Shown here: piece by piece, positions 23,671 through 34,681 of the stretch | Layout of the letters: every line of letters starts with the position of its first letter | Numbering within the stretch: position 1 is the first letter of the stretch | Assembly: GCA_011634665.1 (NCBI GenBank) | Contig: WAEK01000002.1 | Span: forward strand, 889,001 to 953,000 | From: Mortierella sp. BCC40632 | Taxonomy: Eukaryota; Mortierellomycota; Mortierellomycetes; Mortierellales; Mortierellaceae | Reading direction: 5' to 3' | DNA length: 64,000 nucleotides | Translations under genes and position numbers: made by a program | The notes under the pieces: model-generated | What the model saw: only the letters and a program-made list of their open reading frames with translations | Database searches by the model: none | Told to the model about the DNA's origin: nothing

Positions 23671-26600
23671 TCAACTTTTCCCTGACAATCCCTTCCTTCC
23701 TTTCTTTTTTCTTTTTTTTTTTTTTTTTTTTTTTTGTTCCTTCACTTTTTGTACAATGGGCATAGGAGGATCAGTCTTGATCTCGTCTACAAAGCTCCAA
23801 TCCTCGTCATCTAAAAAGTCCAGTTGAAGTTGGCTCAGAGTGGGCATTGATTGGTGCAGTTGTGACAATTGCATTTGCTCTTGCTCCATCATCTGTAGCC
23901 GGAGTCGCCGTTGCTCCTCTAAAATCCCTTGTAACTCTCCATCGGGGGTTCCATTGAGTGTCTGGTTGGAATTTTGATGGCTTCCGAGATGACCTGGGAA
24001 ATTATTAAGTTGTGATTGTTGTAGTTGTAGTTGTAGTTGTAACCGAAGTTGCTGCTGTTGCTGCTGTTGCTGTTGTTGCTGTTGTTGCTGTTGTTGTTGC
24101 TGTTGCTGTTGCTGCTGCTGTTGTTCTTGCTGCTGCTGCTGCTGCATGCTAGACTGCAGGTTGAATGAAAGTTGCTCGGCTTGTGTTTGACCATTCCCAA
24201 AATCGACGGGTAAAGTAGACTGGTTGGCAAATCCTGTTTGAGTATCGGTCAACCCAAGGTCCATGTTCATATCATTCGTACCCATGCTCAGGTTCATGTT
24301 CAGTCCAAGGTCTGCGAGATAATAACCATCTCGATTCAGAGCCACCTCAAGTTCTAATTCGTCCTTCAACATCCTCGCCTGTGATTCGCCCACAAACTTG
24401 CACATATCCTGGAAACAGTCGGCACAGTCTACTGTTGGTCGGCCACAACCGCAACCACAAATGAGCACTCCATTGTCGCTTAAGAGGGTTGGATGTTGCA
24501 TCTTGGCTTGCTCCATCTCAGCTCCAGGAAGACCCATTAGTGCTTGTCGTGTATCGTACTCCATGTTGTATTGACCAATCAAACTCAAGGCTTTGGATAG
24601 GTTGATCGCTTGATGAACAGAGGCACTGCCCGAGGCGCTAGAGTGACCATCCACCCCCGTCTTTGCCATCTTTGAGCCACAGCAAGATCCTCCTCGAATG
24701 CCTCCATTGGGTTGGGTTTGTGCGGTACCCGCGTCGGGTACAACCATCTCAATGACAGGTGATTGTGAGGCGAACCCTGATACGTATGGCGACGCATGGT
24801 TATTAGGATAGGCAAGGCAGCCAGGACAGGCACACATCTCTCCACAGCAGCACATGCTAGCAGAGACAGCACATCCACAGCCACCTATCTCCGTTCCTTC
24901 CGGACCAGCGTCGCTCCTGCCAGCAGAAGTCGACTGGGAAGGTGCAGAGCGCGCCGGAGAGTCTGTTGGGTCGCTTGGTCGACAACAACTCTTGGGGTTG
25001 GAAGGTGCTGAGGTAGGGAACTGCTGCTGACTAGTCGCACACGACCCATTTGCGATCGAAAAGACCTTTGTCGGCTGTGGAGCTAACGATGGCGATTCCG
25101 TAGAGAAATTCGAGAGTGCTGTGTAGAGAGATCCTACGTCATCGGCGGAAACTGAAGGGTGACCAGAGGGAGAAGAGGAGGTAGGGTTGTTTGAGCCAAC
25201 CATACGCAGAGTGTCCGCATCAACAAGCTCGTCCGAAGCATTGCTCATCGCATAGTCCGGCAAAGTCTGAGGAAAATACGAATAGGTCGAAGGGGTGCTA
25301 TACTGGTCGCTGTCATAATCCGAAGAGCTTGCATAATCAAAGCAGAGGTGAGACTGGATTTGTAGCTGAGAAGAGCTTGTCGGGGCGCCTGGGCCAAAGG
25401 CCAGACCTCCTCCAGTGACTGGAAGCGAAGGCATGAGTTGCGCATAAGTCGAGGCCTCTCCTTGGGCCGTCATGCCAATGAATGGACTGCCTACACCGAC
25501 ACTAGAGGAGGAGCTAATACTACCATCGGGGCTTTGAGCAGGCTGCGCACTCTGGGAATAGGGTGCGATGGCCTTTGGTGAAGAAGAGTCGCGAGGGTGG
25601 ATGAGTAGGCCAGTTTTGCCGAGGTCGAGTGAGGCGGCGCTCCGTTGGTGGTTTGCTTGAAAGGACTTGAAGACGGTTGTAGGCGAAGAGCTCTTTCCAG
25701 GCTTGACAACGACATGGCCACTGCGATCACGGCAGCAGGTGCAAACCTTGCCCTCTAAACAGCCACACGAATACACTCCTCCTCCTCCTCCTCCTGCATG
25801 CAAAAAAAGGACAAAGAAGAAGAAGACGGCGACGAACGGCGGACGTGCAACCGATAAATAATCACGACAGTCGAGATAAGTGTGAGAGCAAAAGAGTGAG
25901 TATGTAGTCCAACCATTTACATTGGGCCAGAAGAAAGAACACTCCAAAAGAATAAAAAAAAAAAAAAGTGTCTCTGTTGCACCACACCATGCGGTAAGGG
26001 AAGCGAGTGCTTCCGTGCTTGTTACCTGCAGCGAGCGGCGAATTGTTGCCCGAGGATCCCATGGGGTCAACATTCCCAGCATCGAGGGATTGTCCATCAA
26101 GAGAAAGCGACTTTGTGCGTTGGACACCATTGGCTAAACAAGAGTTGAAACAAGAAGCATTATTAACACCGTGCGCAACCAGTGTGAGAATCACTCCAGA
26201 TAGAAAGAGTCGAATAGAAAACCATACCATCTTCCCGACCACAGATGCATTTCACATGCACCTGCTTTGCTTTGCGCAACTCCTTGCAATGCTGACACTG
26301 TGTTGCAGGACGACCCTTTTTCTTGATCTCGTGCAGCGGTCGCTCACTATTCTCATTGCCATCGCCAATCCAGTCGAGATATTAGAAATCAGGGACCGAA
26401 AAGTGAGATGACGATTGGGCTTTTGGGCTTTTGGTAAGCACTAGAATGGCTCACAATCCTTTAAGACACGGACAAAGCGGAGAATTTTTTTTTTTTCTCA
26501 TTCTTTCTTCTCTCGACCTACCCATGGTTACAGGTCGTTGAACGATGACCCTTGATGCAAGTCGCACTATTGAGTGACAAGTACAACAGTGAGGAACAGA

Positions 26601-26697
26601 GCCTTTTCTGCAAGAAGAAGAAAAAAAAACCATGGTACACAGATGCATGGTTCCATTGGTCATACCAGGCGAACTTTTGACCATTCACAAACACCAT
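23671..26697 (-). CDS. Copper-fist transcription factor (Mac1/Cuf1/GRISEA type), 5 exons
   Basis: Exons: 26697-26666, 26566-26522, 26346-26228, 26133-26026, 25793-23671; 808 aa. The first four exons encode the copper-fist DNA-binding domain: MVFVNGQKFACATCIKGHRS, TTCNHGERPL, KKKGRPATQCQHC and HVKCICG, with the Cys/His zinc and copper ligands in place. Downstream are three Cys clusters: CGCLEGKVCTCC (about 110-121), CCCGEMCACPGC (about 415-428) and CGCGCGRPTVDCADC (about 545-560), like the metal-sensing repeats of Mac1. A Gln tract (about 650-685) may act in activation. The family switches copper uptake or detoxification genes. The C-terminus is a Lys/Arg run encoded by a 24-base A run (see findings). 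The regulatory direction cannot be read from sequence. Confidence 0.92.
24040..24146 (-). repeat. CAG/CAA tract encoding poly-Gln in the copper-fist protein
   Basis: Mixed CAG and CAA codons on the minus strand, giving a run of mostly Gln flanked by Leu/Gln repeats. Codon mixing suggests it is kept as protein rather than only a slipping microsatellite. Confidence 0.85.
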
Positions 26698-26952
26698 GTT
26701 GTAGAACTAGAGAGAAAGTGAGAGAGTGGGATGGAGTGGCAAGTGGTACGGGATGTTTGTCTGGGGACTAGGAAGGTGATTGGATTAAAGTCGGTGAATA
26801 GAAATGCCAAGCGTTTCTGCTGGGGAAGGAGAGGGGAGGGAGAGAAGGTGGATTGCGAAGGAGAGGGCCGAGAGTCGAAGAGAGCGAGAGACCAACTGGA
26901 GGTGAGGATTGCAGGCAAACAGCCTACAGCGTACACATCGATCTTGAAAGAG

Positions 26953-26959
26953 GAGCAAA
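26953..26959 (-). promoter_or_regulatory. possible copper-response element (TTTGCTC)
   Basis: TTTGCTC on the minus strand, 256 bp upstream of the copper-fist ATG. It equals the core bound by yeast Mac1. One copy only, so it may be chance. Confidence 0.25.
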
Positions 26960-27833
26960 TGATCAACGACCAACAACAAGCAAGCAGGGGGGAAAAGGAG
27001 AGAGAAAGACCGTGAGGACAGGACAGAGTAGAACGGCGGAGCAGAACCCAGAATGTCCAGCGGGATAAAAGGAGCCTTGCCAGCTCGGATTTAGTGATGA
27101 AAAAAAGTACTGAGACGTCACCCGCAGCAGCTGTTGCTGCTGCAGCGGGCCATGGCAAAAGAAAGTCTAGAAAGAAAGAGTCGTTTAAAAAACAGCTCAA
27201 CCGTCGGACACAGTAGCTTCGATGGATGGCAAAAGAAGCGGGCTATCTATGCTGTGGTAAATGCACAGGGTCCAGATACTCAGCTTCTTCATCTCGCAAT
27301 AATATTCACCAGTAGTAGGCTAACCAGAGTCATGGAAGCTCAAAAAAACTCAAAAATGGCATCTTGGTGCTGAAGCCAGTAAATTTAGCCCAACAAGTCG
27401 TCCTTTATAGAGCTTTGACAAAAAAAAAAAAAAAAAAAAAAAAAATCAGAGTAACCGCCTCACTATGTGCTCTGGTCCATTGTCTGAGGCCAGCTGGAAG
27501 GACAGTCCCCCAAATATGTGCCAGCATGTATCTCTTCATTACCATTTCCAGGCAACAACAACAGAAAATGTTAGAGACTCTTGGTCCTCTGACTATTGCC
27601 CTGTTGACAAGATAAGTTTGATCCGATGGTGCATATCTAAACCGTCCAGTGGAGGCTCTAAAATCTAGGGATGTGACTCTATTCTCTTTGGTTGGTGGCA
27701 CCAGATCACCGTCTCACCAGGATCAAGGACGGAGGAAGTTTGTCTAGCTAGGAAATGCAAAGCTAGCGAGACCGACCAGGAAATATCATCTGAAGATCGA
27801 TCTAGCCTTGCTATGCATGGTTTGAGAAATCTG

Positions 27834-27905
27834 AAAAAAAAAAAAAAAAAAAAAAAAAAAGGAAAGGAAAGGAAAGGAAAGGAAAGGAAAGGAAAGGAAA
27901 GGAAA
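27834..27905. repeat. poly-A run followed by nine GGAAA units
   Basis: A27 (27834-27860) then nine exact GGAAA repeats (27861-27905). Compound microsatellite in intergenic DNA. Confidence 0.95.
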
Positions 27906-28598
27906 GAGAAAACCCCTTTGAAAAAGGTTTAATCCACAATCCACCTCCAAACGCTGATGGTGGATAGAGACGTGTAAAGAGGCGATGGTCTTGTGGAGCC
28001 AACACCAGAACAACACCAAAGAAATACCAAAGTAACATTCAAGTATACCAAGCTACCTACTTCTAGCTAGGCAGAGGTATGCTCTCGACCACTAAATGTC
28101 AAAAGTGCCAACTTTGGGACCCACACAAAGCATATAAGCACTCTGGATTTTCTTCAAAGGAATAGATGAATTTGAGGCCCAAGGACGCAAGGAGGAAGAC
28201 CTAATTTCTGTCAGCTATCCACTTCTTTAGTCCATTTGCGAAGAATGGGCCTAAATGAACGCTACGTCTCACAAAACCACTCTAGATCAAAAACACTCAA
28301 CGTGGTTACCCTAAAAAGAGTTCGTGGTGTGAAGAGCGGGAATGGGGATCGGCCATCAATCAGAATAAGCAAGCAAACCATCGCTCTTCCTTGGAAGAAG
28401 AAAAAGAGAAAAGTCGCCAAGGAGGTCTCTCATTGGAGCCTATTTAGCATCCCAAGGCCAGGCTGTTTTCGGTGACGTAATGAGGGCTGGCTGTCGGCGG
28501 TCCCAAAGTGCTGCAAAATAAAAAAAAAAAGAGCCAGCACAATCTTGATCTCTCTTGCTCTCTCTTTTCCTTGCCCCATACACCCTATCGCATTCATC

Positions 28599-30100
28599 AT
28601 GGAGAACCCCGAAGTCCCTACCTTTAAGCTTGTCCTTGGTAATTTGTTGCCTCCTAACTCTTTCTATCCGACAGAAGGATTTGCTACCATGACAAATCAA
28701 TCTGAGTTTTCTCTCTCTACTCTTGTGCCTTACATCTCAATTTTTTTTTGATTTCATGCTTTTAGTCGGTGATGGTGGTACGGGCAAGACCACCTTTGTC
28801 AAGCGCCACTTGACTGGCGAGTTCGAGAAGAAGTATATTGGTAATTGCTCTTGAAATCACCTTTCGCAAGCCATGTCTATTATACTAGCTGGGCACTCGA
28901 AAGGAGACACCCCCTCGTACAGATGGACTGGGATTCTGACGGCAGAGCTGGAGAACTGCAGCACAAAAAGAAGAGAAAGAAGAAAAAAGCACAGCGCATC
29001 TGTCCTCCTCTCCCCTTCACAATCGGCACTAACTGCGGCACCGACGAATCGTCATTTGTGCCTTCATGCTAAAGCGCAACGCCTCCCTTGCTGCTGAAAT
29101 GTCTGTCATTGACGAGTAGTAAAGAAGATATTTCAGGACGTTGCCACCACCACACTGCTACTCATCGCCAGAGAGAGCGAGAGAGAGAGAGGAGGGAGAT
29201 GTGGATCTACTTGCCGCGTAGACTTTTACCTTCACTGCCACTGAAAAAAAAAAAAAAATTAGAGTGCGACAGCGGAACAATTTTGCTCTCGGCTGTACAC
29301 TCACGCACCAGAGTTGGCTCACCCAGAGTCACTCCCTACCAACAAGCCGATATGCACCATTTGCAGCAAACTAACATTGTCCTTCTCCCGCGGCTCATGT
29401 GTTCTCAAATTAGCCACTTTGGGTGTCGAGGTCCACCCCTTGGGCTTCCACACCAACTTCGGCCCCATCTGCTTCAACACCTGGGACACCGCTGGACAGG
29501 AGAAGTTTGGTGGTCTCCGCGATGGTTACTAGTACGTCCCTATCTGGTTTGCGTTACCAACTTTTCCCAAATGACTCGACTTTCCAATGTCAACGAACGG
29601 CCTTTTTCTCTTTTTTGTTGGACTCGATCGAATGAAATTCCCATTGCTCATACGTCTCTTATCTGTTTTTGCCAATTGACTCTTTTAGCATCAACGGACA
29701 GTGCGGTATCATCATGTTTGATCTTACCTCTCGCATCACCTACAAGAACGTTCCTAACTGGCACCGTGACCTCGTCCGTGTCTGCGAGAGCATCCCCATT
29801 GTTCTTTGCGGTAACAAGGTCGATATCAAGGAGCGCAAGGTCAAGCCAAAGTCGATCGACTTCCACCGCAAGAAGTCTCTCCAGTACTACGATATCTCGG
29901 CCAAGTCCAACTACAACTTTGAGAAGCCCTTCCTCTGGTTGGCCCGTAAGTTGGTCGGCAACCCTAGTCTCGAGTTTGTTGCTTCCCCTGCCTTGGCTCC
30001 AGCTGAGGTTGAGGTCGATGAGAAGTTGGCCCAGCAGTATGCTGCCGAGTTGGACAGCGCTGCTGCCCAGCCTCTTCCCGAGGAGGACGATGACCTGTAA
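28599..30100 (+). CDS. Ran GTPase (Gsp1/Spi1), 4 exons
   Basis: Exons: 28599-28638, 28766-28840, 29414-29531, 29689-30100; 214 aa, the usual Ran length. G motifs: [10 protein letters not shown]-loop (15-23), [17 protein letters not shown] switch [13 protein letters not shown] and [14 protein letters not shown]. It ends in the acidic PEEDDDL tail that identifies Ran among small GTPases and has no CAAX lipid box. Ran sets the direction of nuclear transport and works in spindle and envelope assembly. Intron 2 is 573 nt, long for this window. The start lies in a CT-rich leader, typical of strongly expressed fungal genes. Confidence 0.97.
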
Positions 30101-30575
30101 AGGATCTTTGGAATAAAAAAAAAATGCCATCGAGCACATTGCGTTTCTTTTGTAACCTTTTCTCTTTCCAAAATCTTTACACCGTCAGCCGCTTTATTTT
30201 TGTTTGTTTGTTCTCTTCCCACTTTTCACTTCTTTCTCCTCCTCCTCCTCCCCCTCCACTTCCCCACTCCCCCTTTCACACATCCTTTTTGCCCAATTAT
30301 CCACCATTACCACTATCATTCCCTATATAGCTCTTTTTTATCCTATTAAACTTGAGCCAGAGATGGCCAAAAATCGAATACTTGACAGACTTGGGTGGCG
30401 AATTAGGTCCACAAGGACCAAGCCACCAATTCTCTTCCTCTCTCTTTCTTTTGGCCTTCTTTGCCCCTTTGTAAAGACAATTGTGAATCACGGACACTCT
30501 CATGAGCACGGCTCCACCAACAGACTTCTATGCCATTACTGAATCAATCCCACTAGCGACATTAACAGAGACACA
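30101..30575. other. intergenic region between Ran and ICE2-like genes
   Basis: CT-rich 3' flank of Ran and leader of the next gene, with short ATGs upstream of 30576 that are out of frame or stopped. An in-frame TGA at 30540-30542 supports 30576 as the start. No gene seen. Confidence 0.5.
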
Positions 30576-31641
30576 ATGGTAGGACTGGAACCTTCATTAC
30601 CACTAGCCACCTCAGAAGCTGGCTCAAATAAAACTACAAGAGATAACCAACCTGGCCCTGGACGTGGACGTGGACGTGGACGTGGACGTGGGCGCGGTGG
30701 TGGTCGTGGTCGTGGTCGAGGACGTAGTCGAGGACCAGGACGACCACGTGGTTCATCCCGTCGTGGAGAGAGATTACAAGGAAATAGCTTGACTCAGAAC
30801 CAGGATCAAAGTGATACACAGGATCTGCAGGACCTTCATCACAGCGATCAAGAAGAAGAGTTGGCCGAGCCAAGCAAAGAACTAGAAGAAGAAGAAGACA
30901 AGGGAAATTCGACCGACTCTGGCGATTCTACATCTAGTTCTTCCAGATCAGAGTCCGAGTCAGGATCTGATTCTGATGAGCCTTCCGATTCGAATCCTGA
31001 AGTCGAGACAAAAGGACGTTTGCAGGAATCCAAATCCAAATCAAACCATAGTGCTGTGGACAGATCTGTGCTCAAAACAAATGCAAGGCATGATCTGACA
31101 ACACAGAACGACAAATCGCCACTTCAAATATCCATAAGACCAACGGCACAATCAAAGACCAAATCATCGAGTCAACTCTTCTTTAGCGATGAACTATACA
31201 ATCAACTCTCGGTCGGTGGTACGGGACGAATGGTAGAAATGTTTACGCAAAAATGGCGACAACGAGATGGTTCAATAGCACACACAGATTCAGGGGTCCC
31301 TCTCACCGAGACTGAAGCCAGTGGTTCAATGACCAGGAAACGAAGGATATCAAGGACACTCTTGTCAGGTCCATCGAGTTTAAATACTCCTTCCAAACGA
31401 GAGAAAAAGTCCAATGATCTATCCAACGCTACGCAGGCGAGTAAAGCCTCTACAGGAGTAACTTCTGCCACGACAGCAACAGTGTCTTCTGCTGCAGTAT
31501 CCTCCTCGGTAACAAAGACGTTTGATTTCAATGATTTGGTGGCGTCTGTCAACTCGTATGCTCCGGAAATCGTCTCGGCATTTCATAGTGCACAAATCAA
31601 GTCAACTCCCTCCAACGTGTCTCTACATCCACCCATGCAGC

Positions 31642-31684
<43 letters not shown>

Positions 31685-32626
31685 GAAACAACAGCGACAA
31701 GATTCATTACAGTCTGGGCTTCTGGAATTGAAACCTCCTGTTGCTTGGTTCCACCACCCATGCTTGCACTCGTATGACCATCGATCAAGTCTTGCAAGAG
31801 ATGAACATCGTCGCTATCAAATGTACGAAGGGATTCTTCGCGATCAACACAAGAACAAACATCTCCCTCGGCTCAGTGCAGAAGATCGAGCCCTTTGGAC
31901 CAAAATGCAGGAACAAGTCGAACATGAGCGTGCTCAAGTCCGGCTATGGAATGCCAACATTGTCCGCCCACGGGTCTCTACACTTTTTAATGCATCGATT
32001 CGAGCTGCGTTGGAACCAAAATTCAGAAGGGCCCGGAATCGTGTCAAGGAAGAGTATCCACAGTACTATGATTTTGTACAGGCGATCGGATTAAGACTAC
32101 CAGGGAATGCATCCAAAGAACCTGTGCTCATGAGAGCCAAAGTAGAAGTCGACTCGACTAAAATGGAATCAACTGGATTGGCAGCAGAACAATTACATCG
32201 TGGACTATTGAAAAGAGTCGGAAAAGTCTGTCCAGTAGCCTTGGAGAAACCTATCTGGCCCACGGATGAAAATGGAGTCCCATTTGAGAAGGATGTGGAT
32301 ATAGATGATCGGTATTGGTCCACTACAGGAACTTCTTGTCCTCCTATATCGACTTTAGTGAATGGAACCAACCCAAGGTTGACAAAGGATCGACGTCGAG
32401 GAAAGATTCCTGGGAAAAAAATCGCTCAACCTGTTTCTTCGGACACGATTGTAGAAGAGTTGGTTCAAGAGCATAATGTTCATATTTCGGTCGCTGCGAG
32501 TACATTAGTGACGCTGGTAAAGACTGTCCCAAGTCTTTTGCCAGAGTGGGAGATTCCAGTCAAGGTTGTTGTTGAAACAGACGCTGATGGTAAGAAAGAC
32601 TCTAGATGAGAAGCCTTTTAGGCAAG

Positions 32627-32659
<33 letters not shown>

Positions 32660-34292
32660 CAGCGCAAAACTACATGACATTGACCAACGCTCGATTTGTT
32701 TCAATAGGCGCGAAACAAAGACGTATTTACATGGACAAGCCATTGGTCCCCAAACGCATGTCCAAACTCGATATGACCCAGCTGTTTTACGATGGAGCTC
32801 TCAAAAGGCTTTCATTAACCAGCTCTGCTTCCAAAGAGGTGGATGTTTTATCCTTGTCACCTAAAAAAGGCGACCCTGGCAGTAACAATCAAGGGCAAGT
32901 TCCTTTGTCGAACCAAAAAGCTTCGGACCAAGAAGCGACATCTATTCAAGCAACAATGACGAGCGAATCCTTGGATAGTGACTCAAACAAAGAGTCGGAT
33001 GAAAAGTCTGAACAACCTGGTCAATCCCCTAAGCAGGATTCAGCCAAAGATCCTGACCACCCCATGGAGTCTGAGGCCACAATAGAGTCCTCCCCTGGTG
33101 ATGATGTTACAGCGAAGGATGTCAATGCGGAATCTAGTTCTCCAAAGCAAACGAACGAACAAGTCAGCGAGAGAGTCACCAATGCTCCAAAAGAAGATTC
33201 TGATGAAGATGGCGTCCTGGGATCCCTTTCTTCTGTTGAGGACGACCGAGCAGACAGTTTCGAGTACTCGTTGTGGACCTTTGGCGATATTCGGTTGTTA
33301 GTCCGTAGTCGGATTCATGGTTACCTTACAAACACGGTAAGGCAGTGCGACTATTTTTTTTTTTTTTTTTTTTTTTTTTTTGATCCCTAGTCTGAGCATA
33401 CTATTTCTGAAAAAATGTGGTAATTAACAACTGAAGCTTCTCTCACATGTGTGAATGATAGCGGCCATACCGACAAGTTGTTCTCAAGTCAGTCCTTGAC
33501 TATGCGCCCGAGATTGGACCTTCGGACATGTCCAAGACGACCATGGCAGGTCTGTGGATGGCGACCTGGTTGAGGGATGACCGACTTTTTGGAGCAGGCC
33601 ATTTGGATGTGCCTAGGAATCAATTTGCACGATACCCAGCCCCTAGTCCTTATTTACCAGCGGACTCGATCCATCCAGAGAATCCACTCCGAGCCACATT
33701 CTGCGATTTGCCCTCTATCCAGATTGAGGATGCAAGTCAGTTTCGAGTTCAGGAGCGAGATATCCATGAATGGATCAAGCCCAATATGCGAATGATTCAC
33801 TATGTATTAGGAAAGTTGATGCACCTGGGGCCTGGACAATATCTCTTGGCTCACAAACGTCAGGATGTGAATGCTGTCGTATACAAGGCGGCAGTAACCA
33901 CGGCCGAGTCCAGTGGAGAAAAGGGTAGGAGAGGTTCTTTAAGATCAGCTTCAGCTTCTGGTTCTGGACCATCTACGGGCTCGACAGGAGCTGCTCGGGG
34001 ACAATACGATTTACATGCTGCGCATGAAGAGTCGCCAATCCTAACGAGTGACGATGGAGGAGCGACGACAGCGACGACGGTGTCGGGAGGGGCTGAAGGG
34101 ACCTCCTTTCCTCTAGATGATGATCAGCTATTGCTCCGATGGACGGGGACGCCTGACCAGATTTATGGGACGTTTCCGTATAATGAGAACGAGCCATCGC
34201 CCAAGGCTCGCAAGACAGCCCATAGTACACCGACAGGGAAAGCAAGTGGACGAGGTCGTGGTCGTGGTCGTGGTCGTAGAACGAGCGAGTGA
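30576..34292 (+). CDS. ICE2/NARG2-like protein (little elongation complex subunit 2 C-terminal domain), 3 exons
   Basis: Exons: 30576-32589, 32708-33336, 33462-34292; 1157 aa. The N-terminus has GR-repeats (about residues 29-65), then acidic/Ser-rich linkers and a Gln run (about 355-370). The last part carries blocks I recognise from animal ICE2: YSLWTFGDIRLLVRSRIHG, then LWMATWLRDDRLFGAGHLD, then LGPGQYLLAHK and a closing GTFPY. They occur in the same order and spacing. ICE2 belongs to the little elongation complex, which promotes RNA polymerase II transcription of snRNA genes. That role here is inference from homology. The middle (HLPRLSAEDRALWTKMQEQ) looks conserved but I cannot name it. 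The protein ends with a second GR-repeat. Both introns contain long A or T runs. Confidence 0.68.
32627..32658. repeat. poly-A run of 32 within an ICE2-like gene intron
   Basis: A from 32627 to 32658, between the donor at 32590 and the acceptor before 32708. Confidence 0.95.
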
Positions 34293-34681
34293 AGAAGAGA
34301 TATGTAAACTGTGGCGCAGCTTGTACCAGGAGAGAGATAGAGATGTAGGACGAGAGGAGAGAGACAGACACACACACAAAAAAAAAAAAAGTAGTCGCCT
34401 CCATTCGACATGATGCATTCCTCAACACTTGACCTTTTCGCAGGATTCATTTTTCAGCCTCGGTCTAGCGCCCATCGCCGCATACCCAGTCAAGAAAGTG
34501 GATTCTCGGGAAAAAAAAAAAAAAAAAAAAAAGAAGAACGACCTGAGCAATAACCTTACTACTCTTCAAAAGTGAATCGAGATTCCCAGCTCATCGCATT
34601 CACAACGCACTGCGCCCTTCACTTCCCAACAAAGGTCAGAAAAAAATAAAGAAAAAAGAAAAGAAAAGAAAAGCAGACACC
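34293..34681. other. short intergenic region between ICE2-like and ELP4
   Basis: Contains two A runs (about 34377-34390 and 34511-34531) and an A-rich leader before the ELP4 ATG. No gene seen. Confidence 0.5.

Larger units (their letters stand above)
26698..28598. other. 1.9-kb divergent intergenic region (copper-fist / Ran)
   Basis: Between the divergent copper-fist and Ran genes. It contains a TTTGCTC-type box (26953-26959), an ACGTCA next to a CAG/CTG palindrome (about 27114-27150), a poly-A run (about 27420-27445) and a poly-A run joined to nine GGAAA units (27834-27905). No gene seen. The pyrimidine-rich stretch just before 28599 is the Ran leader. Confidence 0.55.

Noticed and set aside
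25794..26025. Continuous reading through introns in the copper-fist gene
   Set aside because: The intron happens to be open, but it has GT..AG ends, codes for Phe-rich filler, and splicing gives a cleaner family match.
29088..30116. 342-aa open frame over the Ran gene in another frame
   Set aside because: It overlaps the true Ran exons out of frame; Ser/Arg/Leu-rich shadow translation.
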